The notes: generated by a model from the sequence alone, not told the origin. A stretch of DNA of 64,000 nucleotides from Streptomyces griseiscabiei (GCF_020010925.1 NZ_JAGJBZ010000002.1:1798001-1862000); one strand, 5' to 3'. Shown: positions 53,048 to 61,892, counted from the first letter of the stretch. Translations and numbers: made by a program.

Positions 53048-53773
53048 ATGAGCGTGACGAGTCGGTACCGGGAGGCTTGGGAGGGGTTCTGGCGGGAGGC
53101 CTCCGAGGAACCGGGCGCGGTCTTCTGGGACGCCGGACCCGAACGGACCGCGGCCGTCCACCTCGCCCTGTTCGAGCCGTATCTGACCGTCCCCGACCTG
53201 CCCCTCGTCGACCTCGGCTGCGGCAACGGCACCCAGACCCGCTTCCTGGCCGACCGGTTCCGCCGGGTGATCGGCGCGGACCTCTCCACCGCCGCGCTCG
53301 ACCGTGCCCGCCGAGCGGACCCCGAGGGCCGGGCCGCGTACCGTCCGCTCGACGCGGCGGACAAGGCCGACGCCGAGACGCTGCACGCCGACCTCGGCGA
53401 CGCCAACGTCTATGTGCGCGGAGTCCTCCACCAGTGCGAGCCCGAGGACCGGCAGCGTCTGATCGACACCGTCGCCACCCTCGTGGGCGACCGCGGCCGG
53501 GCCTGTCTCGTCGAACTCTCCGAGGCCGCCAAGCCCGTCCTCATGGGCCTCGCGGCCGGTCCCGGCGGACCGCCCGCCAAGCTCGCCCCGGTCTTCCGCC
53601 ACGGCATCGCCCCCGGCGAGGTCTCCGACGCCGCGATCCCGCGCTATCTGAGCGCCTCCGGCCTCGCTCTCGTCGCCCACGGCGAACTCCCGCTGATCAC
53701 CACCGAACACACCGCCGACGGCACCCGGATCGAACTGCCGTCCAGGTGGTACGTGGTGGGAGGCACGGCGTAG
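53048..53773 (+). CDS. Class I SAM-dependent methyltransferase
   Basis: 241 residues from ATG 53048. Motif I is LPLVDLGCGNGTQTRFLA (residues ~54-71), with VIGADLSTAALDRAR as the ribose-binding acidic loop. VLHQCEPEDRQRLID corresponds to the post-I helix. The acceptor is not evident; the C-terminal part resembles small-molecule methyltransferases. It is probably separately transcribed, since the next gene has its own promoter signals. Confidence 0.85.
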   Translation: MSVTSRYREAWEGFWREASEEPGAVFWDAGPERTAAVHLALFEPYLTVPDLPLVDLGCGNGTQTRFLADRFRRVIGADLSTAALDRARRADPEGRAAYRPLDAADKADAETLHADLGDANVYVRGVLHQCEPEDRQRLIDTVATLVGDRGRACLVELSEAAKPVLMGLAAGPGGPPAKLAPVFRHGIAPGEVSDAAIPRYLSASGLALVAHGELPLITTEHTADGTRIELPSRWYVVGGTA

Positions 53774-53835
53774 GGGCGGCTTCGAGGGGCCCGTGTGCCG
53801 TCCCGGTGGACGGAGCACGGGCGCGCCGGTGAGAG

Positions 53836-53844
53836 TTATCCACA
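53836..53844 (+). promoter_or_regulatory. Single DnaA-box-like sequence
   Basis: TTATCCACA matches a consensus DnaA box but stands alone, just upstream of the M55 promoter. It could be a DnaA-responsive site or chance; it is not an origin. Confidence 0.3.
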
Positions 53845-53847
53845 GGT

Positions 53848-53877
53848 CTGCCACGGATCGGCGGAAACGCGTACGGT
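53848..53877 (+). promoter_or_regulatory. Candidate leaderless promoter of the four-peptidase operon
   Basis: CTGCCA (53848-53853) and TACGGT (53872-53877) are 18 bases apart. The -10 ends seven bases before ATG 53885, so transcription would start at or next to the start codon. No ribosome site is present, which agrees. Confidence 0.55.
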
Positions 53878-53884
53878 TCGAGCC

Positions 53885-54718
53885 ATGAAGATCCTCATCA
53901 GCGCCGACATGGAGGGCGCCACCGGTGTCACCTGGCCGGCCGACGTGCTGCCGGGGACACCGCAGTGGGAGCGGTGCCGCTCGATGTTCACCTCCGACGT
54001 GAACGCCGCCGTGCTCGGCTTTCTCGACGGCGGCGCCGACGACGTGCTGATCAACGAGGCGCACTGGACGATGCGCAATCTGCTGCTGGAGGAGCTGGAC
54101 GAGCGCGCACAGATGCTCACCGGACGGCACAAGGCGCTGTCCATGGTGGAGGGCGTGCAGCACGGCGACGTGGACGGCATCGCGTTCGTCGGCTATCACG
54201 CGGGCGCCGGCATGGAGGGCGTCCTCGCCCACACCTACCTGGCGAACTCGATCACCGGCGTGTGGGTGAACGACGAGCGGGCCAGCGAGGGACTGCTCAA
54301 CTCGCATGTGGTGGCCGAGTACGGGGTACCGGTGGTGCTGGTGACCGGTGACGACGTGGCGTGCGAGGACGCCCTCGGGTACGCGCCCGAGGCGCTCAAA
54401 GTGGCGGTCAAGGACCATGTCTCGCGGTACGCGGCGGTGTGCCGCACCCCGGCGAGAACGGCCGCCGACATCCGCGCGGCGGCCAAGGAGGCCGCGGCGC
54501 TCGCCGTGCGGCACCAGCCGGTCAGGGGCGGACCGTTCACCGTGGCGCTGGAGTTCGACGCCGAACACCTGGCGATGGCCGCGACCGTCGTCCCGGGCGT
54601 GACCCGGACCGGTGAGCGCAAAGTGGCGTACACCAGCCCGACCATGTACGAGGGAATCCGCACCTTCAAGGCGGTCACCACGATCGTCTCGGCCGCGGTG
54701 GAGGAGACATATGGCTGA
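53885..54718 (+). CDS. M55-family D-aminopeptidase (DppA-like)
   Basis: 277 residues from ATG 53885. MKILISADMEGATGVT holds the first Zn ligands (Asp and Glu), and VLINEAHWTMRNLL and VGYHAGAGMEG carry the conserved His residues of DppA. Bacillus DppA is a decameric Zn enzyme that removes D-amino acids from D-Ala-D-Ala-type peptides in the cytoplasm. It is the first gene of an operon with M20, S9 and S66 peptidases; the following gene overlaps its end by eight bases. It likely serves cell-wall peptide recycling or D-peptide catabolism. Confidence 0.92.
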   Translation: MKILISADMEGATGVTWPADVLPGTPQWERCRSMFTSDVNAAVLGFLDGGADDVLINEAHWTMRNLLLEELDERAQMLTGRHKALSMVEGVQHGDVDGIAFVGYHAGAGMEGVLAHTYLANSITGVWVNDERASEGLLNSHVVAEYGVPVVLVTGDDVACEDALGYAPEALKVAVKDHVSRYAAVCRTPARTAADIRAAAKEAAALAVRHQPVRGGPFTVALEFDAEHLAMAATVVPGVTRTGERKVAYTSPTMYEGIRTFKAVTTIVSAAVEETYG

Positions 54719-56054
54719 GCACATGGCCGGGGAGACGGCACCCGTGGACCAGCGGGCGCTCGACGAGGTCGTCCGGTTCACCTCCGACCTCATCCGTATC
54801 GACACCACCAACCGCGGCGGCGGGGACTGCCGGGAGCGGCCCGCCGCCGAGTACGCCGCCGCGCGGCTGGCCGAGGCCGGTATCGAGCCCACGCTCCTGG
54901 AGCGCACCGAGGGCCGGACGAACGTGGTCGCCCGGATCGAGGGCACCGACCCGTCGGCGGACGCGCTGCTGGTCCACGGTCATCTGGACGTGGTGCCCGC
55001 ACAGGCCGCGGACTGGACCGTGCACCCCTTCTCCGGGGAGATCCGCGACGGCGTGGTCTGGGGCCGGGGCGCGGTCGACATGAAGAACATGGACGCGATG
55101 ATCCTCGCGGTCGCCCGGCACTGGGCGCGCACGGGAGCGCGCCCCCGCAGGGACGTGGTGATCGCGTTCACCGCCGACGAGGAGGCGAGCGCCGCGGACG
55201 GCTCCGGCTTCCTCGCCGACGAGCACGCGGACCTCTTCGAGGGCTGTACGGAGGGCATCAGCGAGTCGGGGGCGTTCACCTTCCACGACGGCTCCGGACG
55301 GCAGATCTACCCGATCGCGGCCGGGGAGCGAGGCACCGGCTGGCTGAAGCTCACCGCACGCGGCAGGGCCGGCCACGGCTCCAAGGTGAACCGGTCCAAC
55401 GCGGTGACCCGGCTGGCGACGGCCATCGCCCGGATCGGCGCCCACGAGTGGCCGCTGCGGCTCACCCCGACCGTCCGCGCGGCCCTGACCGAACTCGCCG
55501 CGCTGTACGGCGTCGAGGCCGACCTCGACCGTCCCGGCGGCGTCGACCGGCTGCTCGACAAGCTCGGCCCGGCCGCCGCCCTGGTCGAGGCGACCGTGCG
55601 CAACAGCGCCAACCCGACCATGCTGGACGCCGGTTACAAGATCAACGTGATTCCGGGGGAGGCCGTCGCCCGCGTGGACGGCCGGTATCTGCCCGGCGGC
55701 GAGGACGAGTTCCGGGAGACCCTCGACCGGCTCACCGGACCCGATGTGGACTGGGAGTTCGAACACCGGGAGGTGGCGCTCCAGGCCCCCGTGGACTCGG
55801 TGACCTACGCGCGGATGCGGGCCGCCGTCGAGGAGTTCGCGCCCGAGGGCCATGTGGTGCCGTACTGCATGCCGGGCGGCACGGACGCCAAGCAGTTCTC
55901 GCGCCTCGGCATCACCGGCTACGGCTTCTCGCCGCTGAGGCTCCCCGAGGGCTTCGACTACGCGGCGATGTTCCACGGGGTCGACGAACGCGTCCCCGTC
56001 GAGGCGCTCCACTTCGGCGTCCGCGTCCTCGACCGCTTCCTGCGGACGGCCTGA
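54711..56054 (+). CDS. M20-family metallopeptidase
   Basis: 447 residues from ATG 54711, inside the end of the M55 gene, with GAGGAG upstream. LLVHGHLDVVPA (His and Asp), WGRGAVDMKN (bridging Asp), FTADEEAS (catalytic and metal Glu residues) and the late MPGGTDAKQF order are those of M20/ArgE/DapE-like enzymes. It probably removes the last residue from dipeptides or acylated amino acids. Translational coupling with the D-aminopeptidase suggests the two act in series on the same peptides. Confidence 0.92.
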   Translation: MAEHMAGETAPVDQRALDEVVRFTSDLIRIDTTNRGGGDCRERPAAEYAAARLAEAGIEPTLLERTEGRTNVVARIEGTDPSADALLVHGHLDVVPAQAADWTVHPFSGEIRDGVVWGRGAVDMKNMDAMILAVARHWARTGARPRRDVVIAFTADEEASAADGSGFLADEHADLFEGCTEGISESGAFTFHDGSGRQIYPIAAGERGTGWLKLTARGRAGHGSKVNRSNAVTRLATAIARIGAHEWPLRLTPTVRAALTELAALYGVEADLDRPGGVDRLLDKLGPAAALVEATVRNSANPTMLDAGYKINVIPGEAVARVDGRYLPGGEDEFRETLDRLTGPDVDWEFEHREVALQAPVDSVTYARMRAAVEEFAPEGHVVPYCMPGGTDAKQFSRLGITGYGFSPLRLPEGFDYAAMFHGVDERVPVEALHFGVRVLDRFLRTA

Positions 56055-56081
56055 GTGACGGCACACGGGGGACCAAGGAAA

Positions 56082-58064
56082 ATGGGGGACAAGGTGCAGA
56101 CCCTGGCGTACGGTTCGTGGCCCTCGCCGATCGACGCGGCGCTCGCCGCCGCGCACGACGGACACCCCGAGTCCGTCGGCTTCGTCGGCGACGAGGCGTG
56201 GTGGACCGAGCCGCGCCCCACCGAGGGCGGCCGGCGCACCCTCGTACGGCGCACGGCCGACGGCACGGAGGAGTCGGTGCTGCCGGCCCCGTGGAACGTA
56301 CGCAGCCGGGTCATGGAGTACGGCGGCCAGGCCTGGGCCGGCCTCGTGCGGGACACCGGCCCCCTCGTGGTCTTCGTGAACTTCGCCGACCAGCGCCTCT
56401 ACCGGTACGAACCCGGTGGCGAGCCCCGGCCCCTCACCCCCGTGTCGCCGGTGGGCGGCGGACTGCGCTGGGTGGATCCCCGGCCGCACCCGGAGCGCGA
56501 CGAGGTGTGGTGCGTCCTGGAGGAGTTCACCGGGGAGGGGCCCACCGACGTCCGCCGGGTCGTCGCCGCCGTCCCGCTGGACGGCTCGGCCGCCGAGGAC
56601 CGCGCCGCCGTACGGGAACTCACCGACGACGGCCACCGGTTCGTCACCGGCCCCCGGCTCTCACCGGACGGCCGCCGCGCCGCCTGGCTGGCCTGGGACC
56701 ATCCGCGGATGCCCTGGGACGGCACGGAGCTGCTGGTCGCCGAGGTGACCGGGGACGGTCTGCTGGGCGAGCCCCGGACCGTCGCGGGCGGCCCGGAGGA
56801 GTCCGTGGCCCAGGCCGAGTGGGCCGCCGACGGCACCCTCGTCCTCTCCAGCGACACCACCGGCTACTGGAACCTCTACCGCCTCCACCCCGACAGCGGC
56901 GAGCGCACGGCCCTGTGCGCCCGGGAGGAGGAGTTCGGCGGGCCGCTGTGGAAGGTCGGCTCACGCTGGTTCGCGCTGCTCGACGATGGGCTCGCCGCCG
57001 TGGTGCACGGCCGGGGCGCCACCGCGCTCGGCATCCTCGACCTGGACACCGGTCAGGTCGTCGACGCGGCCGGACCCTGGACCGAGTTCGCCCCCTCCCT
57101 CGCCGCGCGCGGCGGCCGGGTCATCGGCATCGGGGCCAGCCCCCGCAGCGCCTACGAGGTGGTCGAGCTGGACGCCGCGACCGGCGAGGCCCGGGTGATC
57201 GGGGCCGCGCACGACGACCCGGTGGACCCCGCCCACTACCCCGAACCGCAGATCCGCAGCTTCCTCGGCCCCGCCGGACGCGAGATCCACGCCCACATCT
57301 ACCCGCCGCACCACCCCGGCTGCGTCGCCTTCAGCACCGAGCTGCCGCCGTACGTCGTCTGGGCGCACGGCGGACCGACCGGCCGCGCGCCCCTCGTCCT
57401 CGACCTGGCGATCGCCTACTTCACCTCACGCGGCATCGGGGTCGCCGAGGTCAACTACGGGGGGTCCACCGGATACGGACGGGAGTACCGCAACCGGCTG
57501 CGCGAGCAGTGGGGCGTCGTCGACGTCGAGGACTGCGCGGCGGTCGCGCTGGCCCTCGCCGACGAGGGCACCGCCGACCGGACCAGACTCGCCATCAGGG
57601 GCGGCAGCGCGGGCGGCTGGACCGCCGCCGTGTCCCTCACCACGACCGACGTCTACGCCTGCGGAACGATCCTGTACCCGATCCTCGACCTCACGAACTG
57701 GGGGTCGGGGGACACCCATGACTTCGAGTCCCAGTATCTGGAGAGCCTGGTCGGGCCCCTGGCCGAGGAACCGATGAGATATGTGGAGCGCTCGCCCACC
57801 GAGCACGCCGACCGGATCACCGCGCCCTTCCTGCTGCTCCAGGGCCTCGACGACGTGATCTGCCCGCCCGCGCAGTGCGAGCGGTTCCTGGCCCGGCTGG
57901 AGGACCGGCGGGTGCCGCACGCGTACCTCGCCTTCGAGGGGGAGGGGCACGGCTTCCGGCGGGCGGAGACGATGATCCGGGTCCTGGAGGCGGAGCTGTC
58001 GCTGTACGCGCAGGTCTTCGGGTTGAATCCTCCGGGAATCCCGACATTGGAGCTCGACAAGTGA
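56082..58064 (+). CDS. S9-family prolyl oligopeptidase-like peptidase
   Basis: About 660 residues; ATG 56082 is preferred, while GTG 56055 abuts the previous stop and is an alternative. The N-terminal ~390 residues form a beta-propeller with WTEP and SPDGRRAAWLAWDHP repeats. The C-terminal alpha/beta-hydrolase has GGSAGGWTA (Ser), LLQGLDDVICP (Asp) and GEGHGF (His). Such acyl-aminoacyl peptidases trim short peptides in the cytoplasm. It lies 27 bases after the M20 gene and overlaps the S66 gene by GTGA. Confidence 0.92.
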   Translation: MGDKVQTLAYGSWPSPIDAALAAAHDGHPESVGFVGDEAWWTEPRPTEGGRRTLVRRTADGTEESVLPAPWNVRSRVMEYGGQAWAGLVRDTGPLVVFVNFADQRLYRYEPGGEPRPLTPVSPVGGGLRWVDPRPHPERDEVWCVLEEFTGEGPTDVRRVVAAVPLDGSAAEDRAAVRELTDDGHRFVTGPRLSPDGRRAAWLAWDHPRMPWDGTELLVAEVTGDGLLGEPRTVAGGPEESVAQAEWAADGTLVLSSDTTGYWNLYRLHPDSGERTALCAREEEFGGPLWKVGSRWFALLDDGLAAVVHGRGATALGILDLDTGQVVDAAGPWTEFAPSLAARGGRVIGIGASPRSAYEVVELDAATGEARVIGAAHDDPVDPAHYPEPQIRSFLGPAGREIHAHIYPPHHPGCVAFSTELPPYVVWAHGGPTGRAPLVLDLAIAYFTSRGIGVAEVNYGGSTGYGREYRNRLREQWGVVDVEDCAAVALALADEGTADRTRLAIRGGSAGGWTAAVSLTTTDVYACGTILYPILDLTNWGSGDTHDFESQYLESLVGPLAEEPMRYVERSPTEHADRITAPFLLLQGLDDVICPPAQCERFLARLEDRRVPHAYLAFEGEGHGFRRAETMIRVLEAELSLYAQVFGLNPPGIPTLELDK

Positions 58065-59053
58065 CACCAGCGACATCACCGGCATCAAAGGCATCAGCCG
58101 CACCACCGGCACCACTGGCATCGGTGACGCCGCTGACCAGACCGGCCCGTCTCGCCCCCGGTGACCGCGTGGCCGTCGTCGCGCCCAGCGGGCCGGTGGT
58201 CGAGGAGCGGCTCAGCGCCGGGCTGGACATCCTGCGCGGCTGGGACCTGGACCCCGTCGTCGCACCGCACACACTGGACCGGCACCCCGACTTCCCCTAC
58301 CTCGCGGGGACGGACGCCGACCGGGCCGCCGACTTCCAGGCCGCCTGGTGCGACCCGTCCGTGTCCGCCGTGCTCTGCGCGCGCGGCGGGTACGGCGTCC
58401 AGCGCATGGTCGACCTGCTGGACTGGGACGCGATCCGGGCGGCGGGCCCCAAGACGCTCGTCGGCTTCAGCGACATCACCGCCCTGCACGAGGCGTTCGC
58501 CACCCGGGCCGGGCTGGTCACCCTGCACGGCCCGATGGCCGCGGGCCTCGACTTCATCAAGAACGCCCGGGCCCAGGACCATCTGCGGGCCACCCTGTTC
58601 GCCCCCGAGACGGTCCGCACGATCCGGGCCGCCGAAGGAAGCACCACCCTGATACCGGGCCGCGCCCGGGGCGTCCTCCTCGGCGGCTGCCTCTGCCTGC
58701 TCGCCGCCGAACTGGGCAACCCCCATGCCCGCCCCTCGGCCCGGGGCGCCCTCCTGTGCCTGGAGGACGTCGGCGAGGAGACCTACCGCCTCGACCGCTA
58801 TCTCACCCAGCTGCTGCGCGCGGGCTGGTTCGACGGCGTCGCCGGTGTCGTCCTCGGCTCCTGGGCCGAGTGCGACCCGTACGACAAGGTGCGGGCGCTG
58901 CTGGTGGACCGGATCGGCGGGATCGGGGTGCCGGTGGTGGAGGAGTTCGGGTTCGGGCACGGGGACGGGGCACTGACGATCCCGTTCGGGGTGACGGCGG
59001 AGCTGGACACCGCCGCGGGCACGCTGACCCTGGACGAGCCGGCGCTGATCTGA
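58061..59053 (+). CDS. S66-family LD-carboxypeptidase (LdcA/MccF-like)
   Basis: 330 residues from GTG 58061, overlapping the S9 stop. It begins with a short Ala/Thr/Pro tail, then LAPGDRVAVVAPSGPV, the nucleophile region SAVLCARGGYGVQRM (Ser expected downstream in GFSDITALH), and GGCLCLLAAELG with a late Glu/His pair. LdcA cleaves the L-Lys/DAP--D-Ala bond of recycled murein tetrapeptide; MccF variants detoxify microcin C. Its partnership with an M55 D-aminopeptidase favours murein peptide recycling. Confidence 0.9.
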   Translation: MTPATSPASKASAAPPAPLASVTPLTRPARLAPGDRVAVVAPSGPVVEERLSAGLDILRGWDLDPVVAPHTLDRHPDFPYLAGTDADRAADFQAAWCDPSVSAVLCARGGYGVQRMVDLLDWDAIRAAGPKTLVGFSDITALHEAFATRAGLVTLHGPMAAGLDFIKNARAQDHLRATLFAPETVRTIRAAEGSTTLIPGRARGVLLGGCLCLLAAELGNPHARPSARGALLCLEDVGEETYRLDRYLTQLLRAGWFDGVAGVVLGSWAECDPYDKVRALLVDRIGGIGVPVVEEFGFGHGDGALTIPFGVTAELDTAAGTLTLDEPALI

Positions 59054-59098
59054 CGGCCTCGCCGGGCGGGTACCGACGGCTCGCGTCATCCTGGAGGT

Positions 59099-59347
59099 AT
59101 GAGCCCGAAGACACAGGAACGGGTCGGGACGCACGGACGGAAGCGATGGGGCGACCTGCTGACCCCCGGCAGGGTCGTCGTGGGGCTGCTCGCGATCCTC
59201 GCGCTCGTCTTCGTCTTCCAGAACACCCAGAGCACGGACATCCAACTGCTGGTCTCCGAGGTCACCATGCCCCTGTGGCTGGCCCTGCTGGGGACGGGCC
59301 TGGTCGGGGCGGTGTGCGGGGCGTACGTGATGAGACGCCGCAGGTGA
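59099..59347 (+). CDS. LapA-domain (DUF1049) small membrane protein
   Basis: 82 residues from ATG 59099, behind TGGAGGT. Two transmembrane helices (~25-40 and ~58-75) separated by a short QNTQSTDIQLL segment match the LapA/YciS-type DUF1049 family. The ends are basic (RKRW and MRRRR). In Gram-negatives relatives assist lipopolysaccharide assembly; in Streptomyces the role is unknown. It follows the peptidase operon after 45 bases and may be read through from it. Confidence 0.85.
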   Translation: MSPKTQERVGTHGRKRWGDLLTPGRVVVGLLAILALVFVFQNTQSTDIQLLVSEVTMPLWLALLGTGLVGAVCGAYVMRRRR

Positions 59348-59391
59348 CGTCCGTGGCCGGGTGACATCTGCGCCGACCCGGTGCGACGGCG

Positions 59392-59397
59392 TACCGT
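59392..59397 (+). promoter_or_regulatory. -10 element of a leaderless GNAT gene
   Basis: TACCGT, six bases before GTG 59404, with no ribosome site in between. This is the common layout of leaderless Streptomyces transcripts; the -35 is weak. Confidence 0.4.
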
Positions 59398-59403
59398 GGC
59401 GGG

Positions 59404-59976
59404 GTGTCCGAGAACGTGCGTCCCCTCGCCGAAGGCCCTCGTGTCGCGATACGGCACATCACCGCCGCCGACGGGGCCGAGTTCACCGCGCGGGCGCGGG
59501 AGAGCAAGGCCCTGCACCAGCCGTGGCTGTTCCCGCCGACCACCGCCACCGCGTACAGCGCCTACGCGAGGCGGCTCATCGAGGACCCGACGAAGGCCGG
59601 GTTCCTGGTGTGCGAGCCGGACGGCGGAGGGATCGCCGGGTTCATCAACATCAACAACATCGTGGAGGGCGGCTTCCAGTGCGGCGCCCTCGGATACGGG
59701 GCCTTCGCGCACGCCGCCGGGCGGGGACTGATGACGGAGGGGATCGGGCTGGTCGTCGCGTACGCGTTCGCCTCCATGGGACTGCACCGGCTGGAGATCA
59801 ACGTGCAGCCCGGGAACGCCGCGTCCATCGCCCTCGCCCGGCGCTGCGGGTTCCGGCTGGAGGGGTTCTCGCCGGACTTCCTGTTCATCGACGGGGCGTG
59901 GCGGGACCACGAGCGGTGGGCCCTCACCTCGGAGATGGAGCGCCCCGACCCGGGGACGGGCCGCCACCCGGAATGA
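59404..59976 (+). CDS. RimJ/RimL-type GNAT acetyltransferase
   Basis: 190 residues from GTG 59404. The motifs VAIRHITAADGAEF, LGYGAFAHAAGRGLMTEGI (acetyl-CoA pyrophosphate loop), LHRLEINVQPGNAASIALARRCGFRLEG are those of ribosomal-protein/aminoglycoside-type GNAT enzymes. The Asn-x-x-Ser hinge is intact. It acetylates an unknown N-terminal or small-molecule amine. It appears to start leaderless. Confidence 0.9.
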   Translation: MSENVRPLAEGPRVAIRHITAADGAEFTARARESKALHQPWLFPPTTATAYSAYARRLIEDPTKAGFLVCEPDGGGIAGFININNIVEGGFQCGALGYGAFAHAAGRGLMTEGIGLVVAYAFASMGLHRLEINVQPGNAASIALARRCGFRLEGFSPDFLFIDGAWRDHERWALTSEMERPDPGTGRHPE

Positions 59977-60021
59977 TCCATTCCCGTCCCGGTGGGCGGT
60001 CGGCTCCCGCAGGATGGGGCC

Positions 60022-60918
60022 ATGCGCAGCATCGTCGTCGTGGACGCCCCCTCGAACCTCGGCCTCAGGCCGCCCGCCCCCGGAACCGTGCCCGGCTGCT
60101 ACAAACTGGCCGGTGCCCTGCGGGAACAGGGCATCGTGCGGCGGCTTCGTGCGCTGGAGGGCGGGGTGGTGGTCCCGCCCCGCTACGACCGCGGGGACTG
60201 GCAGGAGGGCGACGGCGTCTTCAACGCCGCCGCGCTCGCCGCGTACACCCGCCGGCTCGCCGACCGGATCGAACGGCATGTCCGGGCCGGTGAGCTGCCC
60301 GTCGTCCTCGGCGGGGACTGCTCGATCCAGCTCGGCGCCTCGCTCGCGCTGCGGCGGACCGGGCGGTACGGACTGGTCGCGATCGACGCCTCCGCCGACT
60401 TCCGGCACCCCGGGAACTCCGACGCGGTCGGCGCGGCCGGCGGTGAGGAGCTGGCGCTCGCCACCGGACGCGGACAGCCGGACCTGACCGATCTGGAGGG
60501 CCTTCGCCCCTATCTGCGCGACGAGGACATCCGGCTCTTCGGCATCCGGGACGAGTTCGAGGACGACCGGAGCGAGCTGGCCGCGCTGAAGATCCCGGTC
60601 GTGACGGTCGGCGACCTGCGCACCTGGGGTGCGGACGATCTCGCCCGGGCCACCGCGCAGAGCTTCGAGACACCCGAACTCGGCGGATTCTGGGTGCACC
60701 TGGACGCCGACGTCCTCGATCCGTCCGTCATGCCCGCCGTCGACAGCCCCGACCCCGACGGGCTCCTCCCCGACGAACTCACCGCGCTGCTCGGCCCGTT
60801 GGTCCGCTCGCCGCACTGCGTCGGCCTCAACATCACCATCTACGACCCCGATCTGGACCCCGACGGCACGGCGGGCGCGCTGCTCACGGACCTCGTCGTG
60901 GCCGCGTTCGGCCGGTGA
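60022..60918 (+). CDS. Arginase/agmatinase-fold protein with altered metal ligands
   Basis: 298 residues from ATG 60022. The ureohydrolase order of motifs is clear, but key Mn ligands differ. GGDHS is here GGDCS, and DAHxD is here DASAD, so two metal-binding His residues are Cys and Ser. The third block HLDADVLDPSVMPAVDSP is normal. Arginases hydrolyse guanidino groups with a Mn pair; with these changes it may bind one metal, use another metal, or have a different reaction. No arginine or agmatine genes are near. It stands alone. Confidence 0.85.
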   Translation: MRSIVVVDAPSNLGLRPPAPGTVPGCYKLAGALREQGIVRRLRALEGGVVVPPRYDRGDWQEGDGVFNAAALAAYTRRLADRIERHVRAGELPVVLGGDCSIQLGASLALRRTGRYGLVAIDASADFRHPGNSDAVGAAGGEELALATGRGQPDLTDLEGLRPYLRDEDIRLFGIRDEFEDDRSELAALKIPVVTVGDLRTWGADDLARATAQSFETPELGGFWVHLDADVLDPSVMPAVDSPDPDGLLPDELTALLGPLVRSPHCVGLNITIYDPDLDPDGTAGALLTDLVVAAFGR

Positions 60919-60921
60919 CGC

Positions 60922-61275
60922 TCACCCGGCCGACCGGCGGTCCGCGTACTCGTAGACCGAGCCGTCGGGGTGGACCGCGATGAGATTGCGGCCGACGGGG
61001 GTGGGGATCGGACCGGCCAGGACCTGGGCGCCGGAGGCGGTGAGGAGCTGGTGGGCCTCGTCGACGTTCTCGACCGCGAGGGTGGCGGTGACCTTCCGCA
61101 GCACCTCCAGCTCCGACTCCGGGCCGCTCATCAGCAGAAAGCAGCCGACGGCGGCGACCTGGACACCACCGCGCTCGAAACGCATCGCCGGTCCGCCCGA
61201 GAGTCTCTCGTAGAACGGGACCGCGGCTTCCAGGTCGTCGACGCAGATGCGGAGCGTGGTACCGAGAATCTCCAT
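60922..61275 (-). CDS. VOC/glyoxalase-fold protein
   Basis: 117 residues from ATG 61275, convergent with the arginase-like gene (three bases between stops). The paired beta-alpha-beta units LRICVDDLEAAVPFYERL and ATLAVENVDEAHQLLTASGA with a final NLIAVHPDGSVYEYAD are typical VOC folds. The usual metal His/Glu set is incomplete, so it may be a binding protein rather than an enzyme. TAGGCT on the minus strand (61283-61288), seven bases upstream of the start, looks like a leaderless -10. Confidence 0.85.
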   Translation of the reverse strand: MEILGTTLRICVDDLEAAVPFYERLSGGPAMRFERGGVQVAAVGCFLLMSGPESELEVLRKVTATLAVENVDEAHQLLTASGAQVLAGPIPTPVGRNLIAVHPDGSVYEYADRRSAG

Positions 61276-61282
61276 GAGGGAG

Positions 61283-61288
61283 AGCCTA
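61283..61288 (-). promoter_or_regulatory. -10 element of the VOC gene (leaderless)
   Basis: TAGGCT on the minus strand, seven bases before ATG 61275; no ribosome site follows. A -35 is not obvious. Confidence 0.4.
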
Positions 61289-61388
61289 GTTGGGCCGGCC
61301 GGGGAGGGAGATCGTTCCGGGACGTTTCCCGGAGACGGCGCGGGCGCGCGCCGCGTTACGCGGGCACCGGCAAGGGTACTCGGGCGCC

Positions 61389-61892
61389 ATGGACCGCTTG
61401 GATCACCTGGAACATCTGGACAAGCACCTGGCCGACGAACTGGCGCAGGTGGCGCGCGAGACCATCCGCGACGAGCTGCGGCAGCAGACCCGCAAGCAGC
61501 GCCGCAGGGCCGCGCTCTACGCCGCGTCCGGCGCGCTCGCCCTGTACGCGGGTGCCGCCCTGGCGCTGGCCCTCGGTCTGGCGCTCGCACTGGCGCTGCC
61601 CGACTGGGCCGCCGCCCTGATCACGGCCGTCGTGCTCGGCGTGGCGGCGTATCTGCTGAGGGGCGCCGCGCGGCCCTCGGCGTCCCGGCCGACGGCCGAG
61701 CACGAGGCAGGACTCGCGGCGGGCCGTGACCGGGTGCCCGGTGGTACGGCGCCGGGGACGCCCCCGGGCGGGACGGGACCGGCCGGCTATCCGCCGGTGC
61801 CGCCCGTGGCCCCCGGTGGTGCGGCCGGCGCGCCCCCGCCGGCCGGCGTCGACCCCCGTCAGCCGCCCCACGAGCCGCCCCTCGGCCGGTGA
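61389..61892 (+). CDS. Small two-helix membrane protein (holin-X-like)
   Basis: 167 residues from ATG 61389. An amphipathic, charged N-terminal helix (~1-40, rich in His, Asp, Arg, Gln) is followed by two close transmembrane helices (~42-65 and ~68-90). The tail is Pro/Gly/Ala-rich and probably disordered (~105-167). The layout matches the actinobacterial putative holin-X/phage-holin-like family, which is chromosomal in Streptomyces. No lysin or phage gene is near, so a phage function is not supported. Confidence 0.75.
   Translation: MDRLDHLEHLDKHLADELAQVARETIRDELRQQTRKQRRRAALYAASGALALYAGAALALALGLALALALPDWAAALITAVVLGVAAYLLRGAARPSASRPTAEHEAGLAAGRDRVPGGTAPGTPPGGTGPAGYPPVPPVAPGGAAGAPPPAGVDPRQPPHEPPLGR

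Noticed and set aside
53836..53844. DnaA box as a possible replication origin
   Set aside because: It is a single box with no dnaA/dnaN genes or box cluster.
61389..61892. Phage holin suggesting a prophage
   Set aside because: No lysin, integrase, capsid or attachment site nearby; this family is chromosomal in Streptomyces.
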